The notes: generated by a model from the letters alone, not told the origin. A DNA stretch of 64,000 bases from Pseudomonas bharatica CSV86 (GCF_000319305.2 NZ_AMWJ02000001.1:186001-250000); one strand, 5' to 3'; numbered from the stretch's first letter, positions 8,069 through 18,388 are shown. A program made the numbers and translations.

Positions 8069-8959
8069 ATGAGCTGGCTGGAACGTCTCGACCGACCGCT
8101 TTCCCAACCCCTTCCGGTCAACCTCGGCGACAGCTGGGCGGCACTGCTGGAACGTCTCGGGCCGGTGTCGCCCTTCGAACTTGCGGTGCTCGGTGGCAAG
8201 GCCATGCCGACGCCGGGGCTGGCATTCCTGGCCGGTTACCAGGCGGCCTTGCGGGTACTCTGGCCCAGTGCACCGGAGGGCCTTGGCGCACTGTGTGCCA
8301 GCGAGAAACGCAGCGTGCGCCCGGCGGACATGCACATGCGCCTGGACCTGGAGGCACTGCGCCTGACCGGCAGCAAGGATTTCGTCACCGGCGGACATGA
8401 GGCGGACTGGCTGCTGGTGGCGGCGCGCAGCGAAGCACCGGGAGAAGCACCACGGATCAGCCTGGCGGTGGTCTATCCGGGCGAGCCGGGAGTGCGCCTC
8501 GATCCGTTGCCGACCTTGCCGCTGATGCCGGAAGTGGGGCATGCACGACTGCACCTGGAGCAGGCCTTGTGCGAGCGCTTGGCAGGGGATGGCTGGGATG
8601 CCTATGTGAAGCCGTTCCGCTCGCTGGAAGACCTCTACGTGCTCAGCGCGTTGGTAGCCTGGTTGTACGGCATCGGCCGTTCCCAGGGCTGGTCCCAAGG
8701 GTTGATCCTGCGCTTGCTGGCGCTGCTCGGCGGATGTGCCGAAGGCAGCCGGCAGAACGCCGAATCGCCGGCCTGTCACTTGTTGCTGGGCGGGTTGTTC
8801 GCCCAGTTCGGCGAACTGCGCGACGAGATCAACGCAGCGCTGGCGGCGAGCGAAGGGGAGTGGGTCGACCTGTGGATGCGCGATCAGGGGATCCTGGAAA
8901 TTGCCAGTGCGGCGCGGGCCAAGCGCCTGGCCAAGGCCTGGGGGCAGGCCGGGTTCTGA
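8069..8959 (+). CDS. acyl-CoA dehydrogenase-like protein, short form
   Basis: A 296-residue protein. The stretch LTGSKDFVTGGHEADWLLVAAR (split: LTGSKDFVTGG at about residues 98-108, then EADWLLVAAR) is the beta-barrel signature of acyl-CoA dehydrogenases, and a helical C-terminal half follows. The protein is roughly 90 residues shorter than true members (about 380), the N-terminal helical domain is reduced, and no clear catalytic glutamate context is visible, so dehydrogenase activity is doubtful. The start has AAGGAG nine bases upstream. It diverges from olsB with the Pho-box-like site between them, suggesting a shared signal. Confidence 0.65.
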   Translation: MSWLERLDRPLSQPLPVNLGDSWAALLERLGPVSPFELAVLGGKAMPTPGLAFLAGYQAALRVLWPSAPEGLGALCASEKRSVRPADMHMRLDLEALRLTGSKDFVTGGHEADWLLVAARSEAPGEAPRISLAVVYPGEPGVRLDPLPTLPLMPEVGHARLHLEQALCERLAGDGWDAYVKPFRSLEDLYVLSALVAWLYGIGRSQGWSQGLILRLLALLGGCAEGSRQNAESPACHLLLGGLFAQFGELRDEINAALAASEGEWVDLWMRDQGILEIASAARAKRLAKAWGQAGF

Positions 8960-8971
8960 GTTGTGACTGAT

Positions 8972-9054
8972 GGCCTCATCGCTGGCAAGCCAGCTCCCAC
9001 AGGGATCGAGTGCACCGCAAATCCTGTGGGAGCTGGCTTGCCAGCGATGAGGCC
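8972..9054. repeat. REP palindrome pair
   Basis: Two type-1 REP units in inverted orientation with a short spacer, between the acyl-CoA dehydrogenase-like gene and the serine hydrolase gene. Confidence 0.9.
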
Positions 9055-9123
9055 CGAGAGAACACCCACCACCTGTCATGAACCCCGGCTACCCTTGCCC
9101 GATCACGCAGCCGGGTACCCACC

Positions 9124-10146
9124 ATGCGCACCGCGCTTATCGCCTTCCTCCTCTTTATGCTCACTCCCGCCCGGGCCGACGAGTCGGCCTTGCAGGCCTA
9201 CGCCTTCCCCCCTCGCGACGACCAGGCCCGCGAAGGCATCCGCACCGACGCCCTGCTGGTGATCCAGAACGGCAGGATCGTCTACGAGCACTACGCCGCG
9301 CCGACCGGCGCCGACACCCCGCACCTCACCTGGTCCGTCAGCAAGAGCGTGATGGCCACGGTCCTTGGCGTGGCCTATGGCGAAGACCGCTTCAAGCTGG
9401 ATGACCCGGTTGCCACCTTCTACCCGCCGATGACGGACCATCCCCAGGTACGCATCCAGGACCTGATGCACTGGGCCAGCGGACTCGACTGGCAGGAAGA
9501 CTATGAATATGCCCCGCTGAAATCCTCGGTGGTCGCCATGCTCTACACCACCGGGCGCAAGGATATGGCCGGCTTTACCGCGGCCCATGTTTCACTCGCT
9601 GCGCCGGGCGAACGTTTCCTTTATTCCAGTGGCGACAGCAATCTCCTCGCCGCCGCCCTGCGCCGGATGGTCGGCGCCGAGCACTATCCCGACTATCCCT
9701 GGACCGCACTGTTCCAGCCCCTCGGTATCGAAAGGGCGGTCTGGGAGCGTGATGCCCGCGGCACCTTCGTCGGTTCCTCCTATCTGTACATGACCGCCCG
9801 CGAACTGGCGCGCATTGGCCAGCTGATGCTCGACGACGGCCGCTGGCAAGGCCGGCAACTGCTTCCGGCGGACTGGGTGGAATTCACCCGCACGCCGTTC
9901 GCCGGTGCCGCTGTCGAGCCCGGCGAAGCGACACCCGGCGCACAATGGTGGCTGAACAGCGCCCTGGCCTGGCCGGACGCGCCGAGCGACACCTTCGCCG
10001 CCCTCGGCCACTGGGGCCAGGGCCTCTACGTACTGCCGAAACAGAAGCTGGTGATCGTGCGCTACGCCGACGATCGCGACGGCAGCTTCCAGCACAACAC
10101 CCTGCTGCGTCATGTCCTTGCCGCCTTCCCCGGAGAACAGCGATGA
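9124..10146 (+). CDS. serine hydrolase, beta-lactamase (class C)/PBP-like family, exported
   Basis: A 340-residue protein with an N-terminal signal peptide (residues 1-18, ending TPARA). The nucleophile motif SXXK is Ser71-Lys74 (SVSK) and the second motif is Tyr167 in YSSGDSN; a HWGQG stretch near residue 295 stands in for the KTG box (HXG in esterase-like members). This places it in the beta-lactamase-fold esterase/DD-peptidase superfamily acting in the periplasm; the natural substrate is unknown and antibiotic hydrolysis should not be assumed. Its stop overlaps the next start (ATGA), so the pair is coupled. Confidence 0.8.
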   Translation: MRTALIAFLLFMLTPARADESALQAYAFPPRDDQAREGIRTDALLVIQNGRIVYEHYAAPTGADTPHLTWSVSKSVMATVLGVAYGEDRFKLDDPVATFYPPMTDHPQVRIQDLMHWASGLDWQEDYEYAPLKSSVVAMLYTTGRKDMAGFTAAHVSLAAPGERFLYSSGDSNLLAAALRRMVGAEHYPDYPWTALFQPLGIERAVWERDARGTFVGSSYLYMTARELARIGQLMLDDGRWQGRQLLPADWVEFTRTPFAGAAVEPGEATPGAQWWLNSALAWPDAPSDTFAALGHWGQGLYVLPKQKLVIVRYADDRDGSFQHNTLLRHVLAAFPGEQR

Positions 10147-10439
10147 AACGCCTGTTGCTGCTGGTTCTCCTTGGCCTGCTGGCCTGGGGCTGGTCGGAGC
10201 GCGCGGCCTTGAGTGCCTTCCCTGGCATTCTCAGTGCCTATTCGGCCAAGGAGTTCTGCTCGTGCCGCTATGTGATGGGCCTGGATACCGGCTACTGCCA
10301 GGCCTACGTGAAGCAATGGCTGCCGTTGAGCGAGTTGCGTGACGATGTGCCGGCCCGCCGCGTCGAGGCCCGTGGGCTTGGGCGCAGCGCCAGTGCCCAA
10401 TGGCTGGGGCCGCGCGAGGGCTGCCGCTTGCTGCCGTGA
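10143..10439 (+). CDS. small exported protein, function unknown
   Basis: A 98-residue protein starting within the stop of the serine hydrolase gene. It has a hydrophobic N-terminal segment (residues 4-18, signal peptide or anchor) and then a compact domain with cysteines at CSCRYVMGLDTGYC, which could form disulfides or bind metal. The C-terminus ends LGPREGCRLLP. Coupling with the hydrolase suggests a shared periplasmic role. I do not recognise a named family; homologues in pseudomonads are sometimes labelled amidase without motif support. Confidence 0.65.
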   Translation: MKRLLLLVLLGLLAWGWSERAALSAFPGILSAYSAKEFCSCRYVMGLDTGYCQAYVKQWLPLSELRDDVPARRVEARGLGRSASAQWLGPREGCRLLP

Positions 10440-10484
10440 GGACGGGCGGTTAAGGTTGAGCGCCAAAGTGTTTCAGGATTTCGC

Positions 10485-11066
10485 ATGCCCAGTCCGCTCC
10501 GCCTTCTGCTCGCCTCCTTGGCGATCGTCTGTCTTCCCGTTCAGGCCAACTGGTACCTGGACAACGAGTCATCCCGCCTTTCCTTTATCAGCAGCAAGAA
10601 CGGCGATGTGTCCGAAGTGCACCGCTTCCTGGTGCTGCACGGCAAGGTGGATCGCAAAGGGGCGGCGGCATTGCAGGTGGAGATGGATTCGGTCAGCAGC
10701 GGTATCCCGCTGCGCGACGAACGCATGCGCAAGGATCTGTTCGCCGTAGAAACCTTCCCCGAGGCGACCATCAGTGCCCAGCTCGACCTGCGTCCGATCA
10801 ACGACCTGGCCAATGGCGCGCAACTGGAACTGCGCCTGCCGGTCAACGTGACCCTGCACGGCAAGACCCACGCCTATAACGCCCAGTTGCTCGCCACCCG
10901 CCTCGACGAACGCCGCTTCCAGGTGGTAACCCTGGAACCGCTGATCCTGCGCGCCGAGCATTTCGATCTGGCCCCCGGCCTGGAAACCTTGCGCAAGGCC
11001 GCCGGACTGAAGTCGATCAACCTCTCGGTGCCGGTGGGTGCGGTGCTGATCTTCACGGCGCGCTGA
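10485..11066 (+). CDS. YceI family periplasmic protein
   Basis: A 193-residue protein with a cleavable signal peptide (residues 1-21, PVQA). The mature domain begins NWYLDNESSRLSFISSKNG, typical of the YceI lipocalin-like barrel that binds polyisoprenoid or lipid-like molecules. The family segment VEMDSVSSGIPLRDERMRKDLF is also recognisable. Length is usual for the family. Two bases separate its stop from the cardiolipin synthase start, so they are likely co-transcribed; both point to envelope lipid biology. Confidence 0.85.
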   Translation: MPSPLRLLLASLAIVCLPVQANWYLDNESSRLSFISSKNGDVSEVHRFLVLHGKVDRKGAAALQVEMDSVSSGIPLRDERMRKDLFAVETFPEATISAQLDLRPINDLANGAQLELRLPVNVTLHGKTHAYNAQLLATRLDERRFQVVTLEPLILRAEHFDLAPGLETLRKAAGLKSINLSVPVGAVLIFTAR

Positions 11067-11067
11067 C

Positions 11068-12225
11068 ATGGCCGGGCCGGTCTTTCCCTGGCGTTCCGGA
11101 AATCAATTCGAACTGCTGATCGACGGTCCGGCGTTTTTCCCGCCCATGCTCACGGCCATCGCCCGGGCCGAATTCCAGGTGGACCTGGAACTGTACCTGG
11201 TGGAAGCGGGTGCCTGCGCCGAAGCCATGGTCCAGGCCCTGGTCAGCGCGGCGGAGCGCGGTGTGCAGGTGCGCTGCCTGTTCGATGACTATGGCTCGCT
11301 GGCCTTCACCCTGGGCCTGCGCCAACGCTTGCAGGCGGCTGGTGTCGAGCTGCGCTGGTATAACCGTCTGCGCTGGCGCCGGGGTTTTCGCAATCTTTAT
11401 CGCGACCATCGCAAGATTCTCCTCGTCGATCAGGCCGTTGCCTGGGTGGGCGGAACCGGGGTTACCGACGAGTTCTGGAATCCCGGCGAGAACGCCAGCG
11501 ACTGGCATGAAGTGATGGTGCAGATGCAGGGGCCGCTGGTGGCGGACTGGCAAATGCTCTTCGATCGCCAGTGGCGCGCCAACCTGCGGCGTGTCGCCTG
11601 GCGGCCGCCGACCCATTTCGGCCTGCCGCGCTTGCCGCGTGCGCCGGCCAGTGGCGAGGGGCTGGGCCGGGTGGCCTACGCCGACGCCCGGCAACACCGC
11701 GATATCCTGCAATCGCTGGTGCGCGCACTGAACAGCAGCCAGCGTCGCATCTGGCTGGCCACCCCGTATTTCCTGCCGACCTGGAAAGTCCGTCGCGCCC
11801 TGCGCCGTGCCGCTTCAAGGGGCATCGATGTGCGTCTGCTGCTGACCGGCCCGCGCACCGATCATCCGTCGGTACGCTACGCCGGTCATCGCTATTACCC
11901 GCGATTGCTGCGTGCCGGGGTGAAGATATTCGAGTACCAGCCATGTTTCCTGCACCTGAAGATGGTGGCGGTAGACGATTGGGTCAGCATCGGCTCGTGC
12001 AACTTCGATCATTGGAACCTGCGCTTCAACCTCGAAGCGAACGTCGAAGCCATCGACCCCCTGCTGAACCAGGCGGTGAGCGAGAGTTTCGTCCGCGATT
12101 TTGCCTTGAGTCGCGAGGTCAACCTCGATGATTGGCGCGCCCGGCCGCTGTGGCGGCGGGTGCAGCAGCGCCTCTGGGGCTGGCTGGATCGGCTGGTGGT
12201 GAATCTGCTGGATCGGCGCGATTGA
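11068..12225 (+). CDS. clsB: cardiolipin synthase, ClsB type (phospholipase D family)
   Basis: A 385-residue enzyme with two HKD motifs. The first, HRKILLVD, gives His114, Lys116 and Asp121; the second, HLKMVAVD, is near residue 297 and followed by GSCNFDHWNLRFNLEANV. There are no N-terminal transmembrane helices, which separates ClsB from ClsA. It condenses phosphatidylglycerol (or PG with PE-derived phosphatidyl groups) to cardiolipin at the inner membrane. The start lies two bases after the yceI-like stop. Confidence is high for the family and good for the ClsB subgroup. Confidence 0.85.
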   Translation: MAGPVFPWRSGNQFELLIDGPAFFPPMLTAIARAEFQVDLELYLVEAGACAEAMVQALVSAAERGVQVRCLFDDYGSLAFTLGLRQRLQAAGVELRWYNRLRWRRGFRNLYRDHRKILLVDQAVAWVGGTGVTDEFWNPGENASDWHEVMVQMQGPLVADWQMLFDRQWRANLRRVAWRPPTHFGLPRLPRAPASGEGLGRVAYADARQHRDILQSLVRALNSSQRRIWLATPYFLPTWKVRRALRRAASRGIDVRLLLTGPRTDHPSVRYAGHRYYPRLLRAGVKIFEYQPCFLHLKMVAVDDWVSIGSCNFDHWNLRFNLEANVEAIDPLLNQAVSESFVRDFALSREVNLDDWRARPLWRRVQQRLWGWLDRLVVNLLDRRD

Positions 12226-12318
12226 TCCTGACGTAGTAGGCGCCTATTACCCGCAAGCCTGCGCCAAGGTCTAACGTGTCTGGGTACCTTTTCCCCTGCA
12301 CACGAAGGAGAACGTGAA

Positions 12319-12900
<582 letters not shown>

Positions 12901-12911
12901 GGTAACCGCAG

Positions 12912-13211
12912 ATGTGCGAGCTTTACGTCAAGGCCGACCCGATTCTCTACGAGTCCCGCAGCCGCTCGCTGCGCATTCGCGGGGTGGTGACCACCTTGCG
13001 CCTGGAAAACCAGTTCTGGGATGTGCTTCGGGAAATCGCCGAGGTCGACGGGATGACCACCAACCAGCTGATCAGCAAGCTGTACGACGAGGTCATGGAG
13101 TACCGCGGCGAAGTGGTGAACTTCGCCTCGTTCCTGCGGGTGAGCTGTATCCGCTACCTGGGCCAGCGCCGCAGCGCCGAGCCGGTCCCCTTGAAAGCCG
13201 TCGCGCGTTGA
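12912..13211 (+). CDS. ribbon-helix-helix domain protein
   Basis: A 99-residue protein. The segment RGVVTTLRLENQFWDVLREIAEVDGMTTNQLISKL is split as strand TTLRLE (27-32) followed by helices WDVLREIAEVDG and TTNQLISKLYDEV, a ribbon-helix-helix DNA-binding fold of the RHH_4 type. The C-terminal region (SFLRVSCIRYLG) would pack against it. Such proteins are small regulators; no target is visible. It follows the PfpI gene closely and ends just before a strong terminator. Confidence 0.75.
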   Translation: MCELYVKADPILYESRSRSLRIRGVVTTLRLENQFWDVLREIAEVDGMTTNQLISKLYDEVMEYRGEVVNFASFLRVSCIRYLGQRRSAEPVPLKAVAR

Positions 13212-13219
13212 CCCATTAA

Positions 13220-13248
13220 AAAAGCGGCGTGGAATCCACGCCGCTTTT
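13220..13248. terminator. bidirectional intrinsic terminator
   Basis: A 13-bp GC-rich stem (AAAAGCGGCGTGG / CCACGCCGCTTTT) with a 3-base loop and A/T runs on both sides ends the plus-strand RHH transcript and the minus-strand fumarase transcript. Confidence 0.85.
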
Positions 13249-13281
13249 GCTTTTGAAGCTTGCCGCTTGAAGCGTGCGGCG

Positions 13282-14805
13282 TTACTTCACTTCCACCGCC
13301 AGGCTTTCGGCGATCTTGCTCTGCCAGATCGCAGGGCCGGTGATGTGTACCGACTCGCCCTTGCTGTCCACCGCAACGGTGACCGGCATGTCCTTGACCT
13401 CGAACTCGTAGATCGCTTCCATGCCCAGTTCGGCGAAGGCCAGCACCTGGGACTTCTTGATCGCCTGGGCGACCAGGTAGGCAGCGCCGCCCACGGCCAT
13501 CAGGTATACGGCCTTGTTGTCCTTGATCGCGTCGATCGCGGTCGGGCCACGCTCGGACTTGCCGATCATGCCCAGCAGACCGGTCTGCTCGAGGATCTGG
13601 CGGGTGAACTTGTCCATGCGGGTCGCGGTGGTCGGGCCAGCCGGGCCAACCACTTCTTCGCGGACCGGGTCGACCGGGCCGACGTAGTAGATGAAGCGAC
13701 CTTTCAGGTCTACCGGCAGCTCTTCGCCGCGGTTGAGCATTTCGACCATGCGCTTGTGCGCAGCGTCGCGGCCGGTGAGCATCTTGCCGTTGAGCAGGAT
13801 GGTCTCGCCCGGTTTCCAGCTCTGCACCTCTTCCGGGGTCAGGGTGTCGAGGTTGACACGGCGAGCCGACGGGCCGGCTTCCCAGACGATTTCCGGGTAG
13901 GCGTCCAGCGACGGCGCTTCCAGTTCGGCCGGGCCGGAGCCGTCCAGCACGAAGTGGGCGTGACGGGTAGCGGCGCAGTTCGGGATCATGCACACCGGCA
14001 AGGACGCGGCGTGGGTCGGGTAGTCCATGATCTTCACGTCGAGCACGGTGGTCAGGCCGCCGAGGCCCTGGGCACCGATACCCAGCTGGTTGACCTTGTC
14101 GAACAGCTCCAGGCGCAGTTCCTCGATGCGGTTCTGCGGGCCGCGGGCTTTCAGCTCATGGATGTCGATGGACTCCATCAGCACTTCCTTGGCCATTACC
14201 GCGGCCTTCTCGGCGGTACCGCCGATGCCGATGCCGAGCATGCCGGGCGGGCACCAGCCAGCGCCCATGGTCGGCACAGTCTTCAGTACCCAGTCGACGA
14301 TCGAGTCGGACGGGTTGAGCATGGCCATCTTCGACTTGTTCTCGGAACCGCCGCCCTTGGCTGCCACGTCCACTTCCACGGTATTGCCCGGGACGATGGA
14401 GTAGTGGATGACCGCCGGCGTGTTGTCCTTGGTGTTCTTGCGGGCACCGGCCGGGTCGGCCAGGATCGAGGCACGCAGGACGTTGTCCGGCAGGTTGTAG
14501 GCGCGACGCACGCCCTCGTTGATCATGTCGTCGACGCTCATGGTGGCGCCGTCCCAGCTCACGTCCATGCCGACGCGCACGAACACGGTGACGATGCCGG
14601 TGTCCTGGCAGATCGGACGGTGGCCGGTGGCGCACATGCGCGAGTTGATCAGGATCTGGGCGATGGAATCACGCGCGGCTGGCGACTCCTCGCGCAGATA
14701 GGCTTCGTGCATCGCCTGGATGAAATCGACGGGGTGGTAGTACGAAATGAATTGCAGGGCATCGGCGACGCTCTGAATCAGGTCGTCTTGCTTGATCACG
14801 GTCAT
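13282..14805 (-). CDS. fumA: fumarate hydratase class I (iron-sulfur), FumA/FumB type
   Basis: A 507-residue [4Fe-4S] hydro-lyase converting fumarate to malate in the TCA cycle. The N-terminal domain carries RPICQDTGIVTVF, GAGWCPPGMLGIGIGG and MIPNCAATRHAHF, whose cysteines fit the three cluster ligands, and the C-terminal TtdB-like domain contains GKMLTGRDAAHKRM and YYVGPVDP. The ATG at 14805 was chosen over an upstream frame to 14835 because MTVIKQDDLIQSV is the usual family N-terminus. It is a single-polypeptide fusion of the alpha and beta modules. It stands alone with its own terminator. In P. aeruginosa the equivalent gene also neighbours pykA. Confidence 0.9.
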   Translation of the reverse strand: MTVIKQDDLIQSVADALQFISYYHPVDFIQAMHEAYLREESPAARDSIAQILINSRMCATGHRPICQDTGIVTVFVRVGMDVSWDGATMSVDDMINEGVRRAYNLPDNVLRASILADPAGARKNTKDNTPAVIHYSIVPGNTVEVDVAAKGGGSENKSKMAMLNPSDSIVDWVLKTVPTMGAGWCPPGMLGIGIGGTAEKAAVMAKEVLMESIDIHELKARGPQNRIEELRLELFDKVNQLGIGAQGLGGLTTVLDVKIMDYPTHAASLPVCMIPNCAATRHAHFVLDGSGPAELEAPSLDAYPEIVWEAGPSARRVNLDTLTPEEVQSWKPGETILLNGKMLTGRDAAHKRMVEMLNRGEELPVDLKGRFIYYVGPVDPVREEVVGPAGPTTATRMDKFTRQILEQTGLLGMIGKSERGPTAIDAIKDNKAVYLMAVGGAAYLVAQAIKKSQVLAFAELGMEAIYEFEVKDMPVTVAVDSKGESVHITGPAIWQSKIAESLAVEVK

Positions 14806-15077
14806 GCAGCGCGCTCCTCTTAAACACGGGAACATTCAATAGGTATTCCGACGCGGACAGGCCGAGGTGTCGAAACGACCTTTCAGACGCGCCGCGACAA
14901 AATGCCCGACGCAAAAAAGGCGCGGCAGTATAGCGCGGCTCGGCCGTTGGTACACGCGCCAGTGGTCCAACCATGGTCGGTGATCGCACGGCATCGTTCT
15001 TGCTGTTTTCCTGGCCTGTCAATCAGAACGAGCCTAGATTGGCGCATGATATGAATGGTCAGTGGAGATGAACAGCA

Positions 15078-16012
15078 ATGCCTGAACTGCAGGTCGGCGA
15101 ACGCCAATGGTCCGTTGCGCCCGGCAGCAATCTGCTCGATGCGCTCAATGATGCAGGCTGTGGCGTGCCCTACAGCTGTCGGGCCGGGAGCTGCCATGCC
15201 TGCCTGGTGCGCTGTGTCGAAGGCGAGCCGGAGGACGGGCGGCCGGAGGCATTGAACGCGGCGCAGCGCGAGTTGGGCTGGCGACTGGCGTGTCAGTGTC
15301 GGATCGGGATGGACCTGCGGGTTGCGTTGTTCGATCCGAAGACCGATGGCCAGCCGGCGCAGGTCGTTTCGGTGGATTGGCTGGGCGATGTCCTGCGCTT
15401 GCGCCTGAAACCCCTGAAAGGCTTGCGCTACCAGGCGGGGCAGCATCTGTTGCTGTGGAACGCCCTGGGGGTGGCACGGCCCTATTCCCTGGCGAGCGTG
15501 CCGGGGGAGGATCCGTGGCTGGAGTTCCATATCGACTGTCGCCAGCCGGGTGCATTCTGCACGCCAGCGCGGCATCTGCTCGAAGGCGCGGAGTTGCGGC
15601 TTGGCGAGCTGCGCGCCGGCGGCCTGCACTACGACCCGGACTGGCAGGAGCGGCCGCTCTGGCTGCTGGCGGCGGGGACGGGGCTGGCGCCGTTGTGGGG
15701 CATCCTGCGCGAAGCCTTGCGCCAGGAGCATCGCGGGCCGATCCGCGTGCTGCATCTGGCGCGGGACGAGGGGGGCATTATCTGGCCGAGGAATTGAAGG
15801 AGAGGGCGGCGCAGCATCCGCAGTTGCAGGTGGAGCTGGTGACACCGACGGAATTGCCTGTGGCACTGGCGGCCTTGCGCGTGCAATCGCGGCAGACGGT
15901 GGCGCTGGTGTGCGGGGCGCCAGGGAGTGTGGAGGCGTTTTCGCGGCGGTTGTTTTTGGCGGGGGTGCCTCGTAATCAGGTGTATTCAGACCTTTTTGTG
16001 GGGCATGTGTAG
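15078..16012 (+). CDS. 2Fe-2S ferredoxin/FAD-dependent NAD(P)H reductase, one frameshift as sequenced
   Basis: Joined, about 311 residues: an N-terminal plant-type 2Fe-2S domain with Cys34, Cys39, Cys42 and a fourth near Cys72/74, an FAD-binding barrel with ARPYSLASVP, and a nucleotide-binding domain with LLAAGTGLAPLWGILRE. It should pass electrons between NAD(P)H and an iron-sulfur partner. The frame breaks in a run of six Gs at 15770-15775; a seventh G restores DEGGHYLAEELKERAAQ and continues to a normal C-terminus at 16012. The start at 15078 fits the ferredoxin N-terminus. The partner oxygenase or other acceptor is not in the window. Confidence 0.75.
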
Positions 16013-16113
16013 GCCTCATCGCTGGCAAGCCAGCTCCCACAAGGACCTGTGTCCTCCACAAGATTTGTGCTCGGCGCGGACCCTGTGGGAGCTGGCTTGC
16101 CAGCGATAGGGCC
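16012..16113. repeat. REP palindrome pair
   Basis: Two type-1 units in inverted orientation separated by about 40 bases; the right unit ends GCGATAGGGCC instead of GCGATGAGGCC. It lies directly after the ferredoxin reductase stop. Confidence 0.85.
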
Positions 16114-16127
16114 CGAAAGAACAATGA

Positions 16128-16156
16128 AAAACGCCCGGCTCAAGGCCGGGCGTTTT
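16128..16156. terminator. bidirectional intrinsic terminator
   Basis: AAAACGCCCGGC pairs with GCCGGGCGTTTT around a 5-base loop, serving both the ferredoxin reductase gene and the opposing pykA. Confidence 0.85.
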
Positions 16157-16173
16157 CATTCACAGCAGCAACA

Positions 16174-17624
16174 TCAAACCAGCGGATCACCGACATGCAG
16201 GATCTTCATGCCATTGGTGCCACCGATGGTGTGGTAGCTGTCACCCTTGGTCAGGATGACCCAGTCACCCTGCTCGACCACGCCGAGCTTGAGCAGCTCG
16301 TCCACCGCGGCCTGGCTGACCTTTTCCGCCGGCAGCGCTGCCGGATCGAACGGCACGGTGTAGACCCCGCGGAACAGGGCAACGCGGGCCTGGGTTTCGC
16401 GGTGCGGGGAGAAGGCGAAGATCGGGATCGAGGAGCGGATTCGCGACATGATCAGCGGGGTGTAGCCACTTTCGGTCAGGGCGATGATCGCCTTGACGCC
16501 CGGGAAGTGGTTGGCAGTGTACATGGCAGCCAGGGCGATGCTTTCATCGCAGCGGCTGAATTGGGTGCCCATGCGGTGGCTGGAGGTCTTGCTGGTCGGG
16601 TGCTTTTCCGCGCCAAGGCAGATTCGCGCCATGGCCTGCACGGCTTCCAGCGGGTAGGCACCGGCGGCGCTCTCGGCCGAGAGCATCACGGCGTCGGTGT
16701 AGTCCAGCACGGCGTTGGACACGTCGGACACTTCGGCGCGGGTCGGCATCGGGTTCTGGATCATCGACTCCATCATCTGGGTCGCGACGATCACCGCTTT
16801 GTTATGGCGGCGCGAGTGCAGAATGATCTTCTTCTGGATGCCCACCAGCTCGGCATCGCCGATTTCCACGCCGAGGTCGCCACGGGCCACCATCACTGCG
16901 TCACTGGCGCGGATCAGGCCGTCGAGGGTCTCGTCGTCGGCCACGGCTTCGGCGCGCTCGATCTTGGCCACCAGCCAGGCAGTACCGCCGGCTTCGTCGC
17001 GCAGGCGGCGGGCATATTCCATGTCGGATGCATCACGGGGAAGGACACGGCCAGGTAGTCCAGGTCCATTTCCGCGGCGAGCTTGATGTCGGCCTTGTCT
17101 TTCTCGGTCAGGGCCGGGGCGGTCAGGCCGCCACCCTTGCGGTTGATGCCCTTGTGGTCGGACAGCGGGCCGCCGATCAGCACCACGCAGTGCAGCGAGT
17201 CGGCGGTGGCGGTTTCGACGCGCATGACCACGCGGCCATCGTCGAGCAGCAGTTCGTCACCGACGCCGCAGTCCTTTACCAGGTCCGGATAGTCGATGCC
17301 GACGATTTCCTGGGTACCGGCGGTCAGCGGGTGCGCGGTGGAGAAGGTGAAACGGTCGCCCACCTTCAGTTCGATACGTTTGTTGGTGAACTTGGCGATG
17401 CGGATCTTCGGACCCTGCAGATCGCCCAGCAGCGCCACGTGGCGATTGTGGCGGGCAGCGATGTCACGGATCAGCCGGGCACGCGCCTTGTGCTCGTCCG
17501 GGGTGCCGTGGGAGAAGTTCAGGCGGGCGACATCCAGGCCGGCGAGGATCAGCTGTTCGATTACTTCCGGTGAATTGCTGGCGGGGCCGAGGGTGGCGAC
17601 GATTTTGGTACGGCGGATGGTCAT
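16174..17624 (-). CDS. pykA: pyruvate kinase, one frameshift as sequenced
   Basis: Joined, 483 residues, the normal PykA length. The N-terminus RRTKIVATLGPAS, the segment DLDYLAVSFP and the C-terminal TKGDSYHTIGGTNGMKILH are unmistakable; it makes pyruvate and ATP from phosphoenolpyruvate. The reading frame is broken at the G run 17037-17040 (coding strand TTCCCCGTGATG where TTCCCCCGTGATG would give SFPRDASDMEYARR). Because pyruvate kinase is a core gene and nothing else is damaged, a missing base in the data is the better explanation. AGGAG precedes the ATG at 17624. It ends at the shared terminator. Confidence 0.85.
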
Positions 17625-17856
17625 GCACAGACTCCTTTAGTGAAGCGCAGCGAAAGGCTACTCCTGAAAAACGCTGTAGTCATTGTTCCTTTGCACTACC
17701 TTGGGAGGGGGCAGGGCGGGCGTTTGAACGGGACTTCGAGCTGCAAGCTACAAGCCGAAAGCTACAAGTAAAAACGGATCGCGTATTCTCTTGCAGCTTC
17801 GTGGTTGAAGAATTCCGGTCAGGCGCCGATACATTGCCTATCAAAGGAGAATTCCC

Positions 17857-18243
17857 ATGCGAGCCCTGATTGTCTTGGCGCTGGCGACCAGCGTCGTCGG
17901 CTGCACCCGCTGGTCCATGGACCACCATCTGAACAATGCCTACCGGGCCTATGACCGTGGCGACTGCGAGCGGGTCACCCTGGAGTTGTCGCAGGTCGAT
18001 CGCACCAGCCGCGCGCGACCGTTCATCTGGCCGGAAACGGCGTTGCTGCGTGGCCAGTGCCTGGAGCGACAGATGCTTTTCGTCGACGCGGCGCAGACCT
18101 ACAAATTCATCATCCAGCAGTATCCGCAGAACGAATACGCCTACCGGGCCCGCGCGCGCCTGCAAACGCTTGAACAGCTTGGACATTATCGCGAGGGCGA
18201 GGCCGCGACCCCGCGCCCGGCCCCGCTCGCACCGTTGCGGTGA
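17857..18243 (+). CDS. lipoprotein with TPR-like helices
   Basis: A 128-residue predicted lipoprotein. The lipobox TSVVGC places the acylated cysteine at residue 16. The rest (AYRAYDRGDCERVTLELSQVD and FVDAAQTYKFIIQQYPQNEYAYRARARLQTLEQLG) looks like two tetratricopeptide-type helical pairs, as in outer-membrane-associated assembly or scaffold lipoproteins. A strong AAAGGAG lies ahead of the ATG. The function is unknown; the upstream 230 bases hold direct repeats of the AGCTGCAAGCTACAAGC kind common between Pseudomonas genes. Confidence 0.75.
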   Translation: MRALIVLALATSVVGCTRWSMDHHLNNAYRAYDRGDCERVTLELSQVDRTSRARPFIWPETALLRGQCLERQMLFVDAAQTYKFIIQQYPQNEYAYRARARLQTLEQLGHYREGEAATPRPAPLAPLR

Positions 18244-18388
18244 GGCGACGGGGGGCAATTTGCGCTGGATGCCTTGCTCCGGTCTGCGCTACTCTGAGTG
18301 AAACAGACTGTGTACAACCAGCGTGCACCTGTACAAGACGGCACTAGCGCGACCCTGCTCTAAGGGTTATCCATTGCGACCCATTGCC

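Noticed and set aside
13267..14823. Long plus-strand open frame (518 codons) opposite the fumarase gene
   Set aside because: It is the antisense of a firmly identified gene in a GC-rich genome; composition is histidine/valine-rich with no family features.
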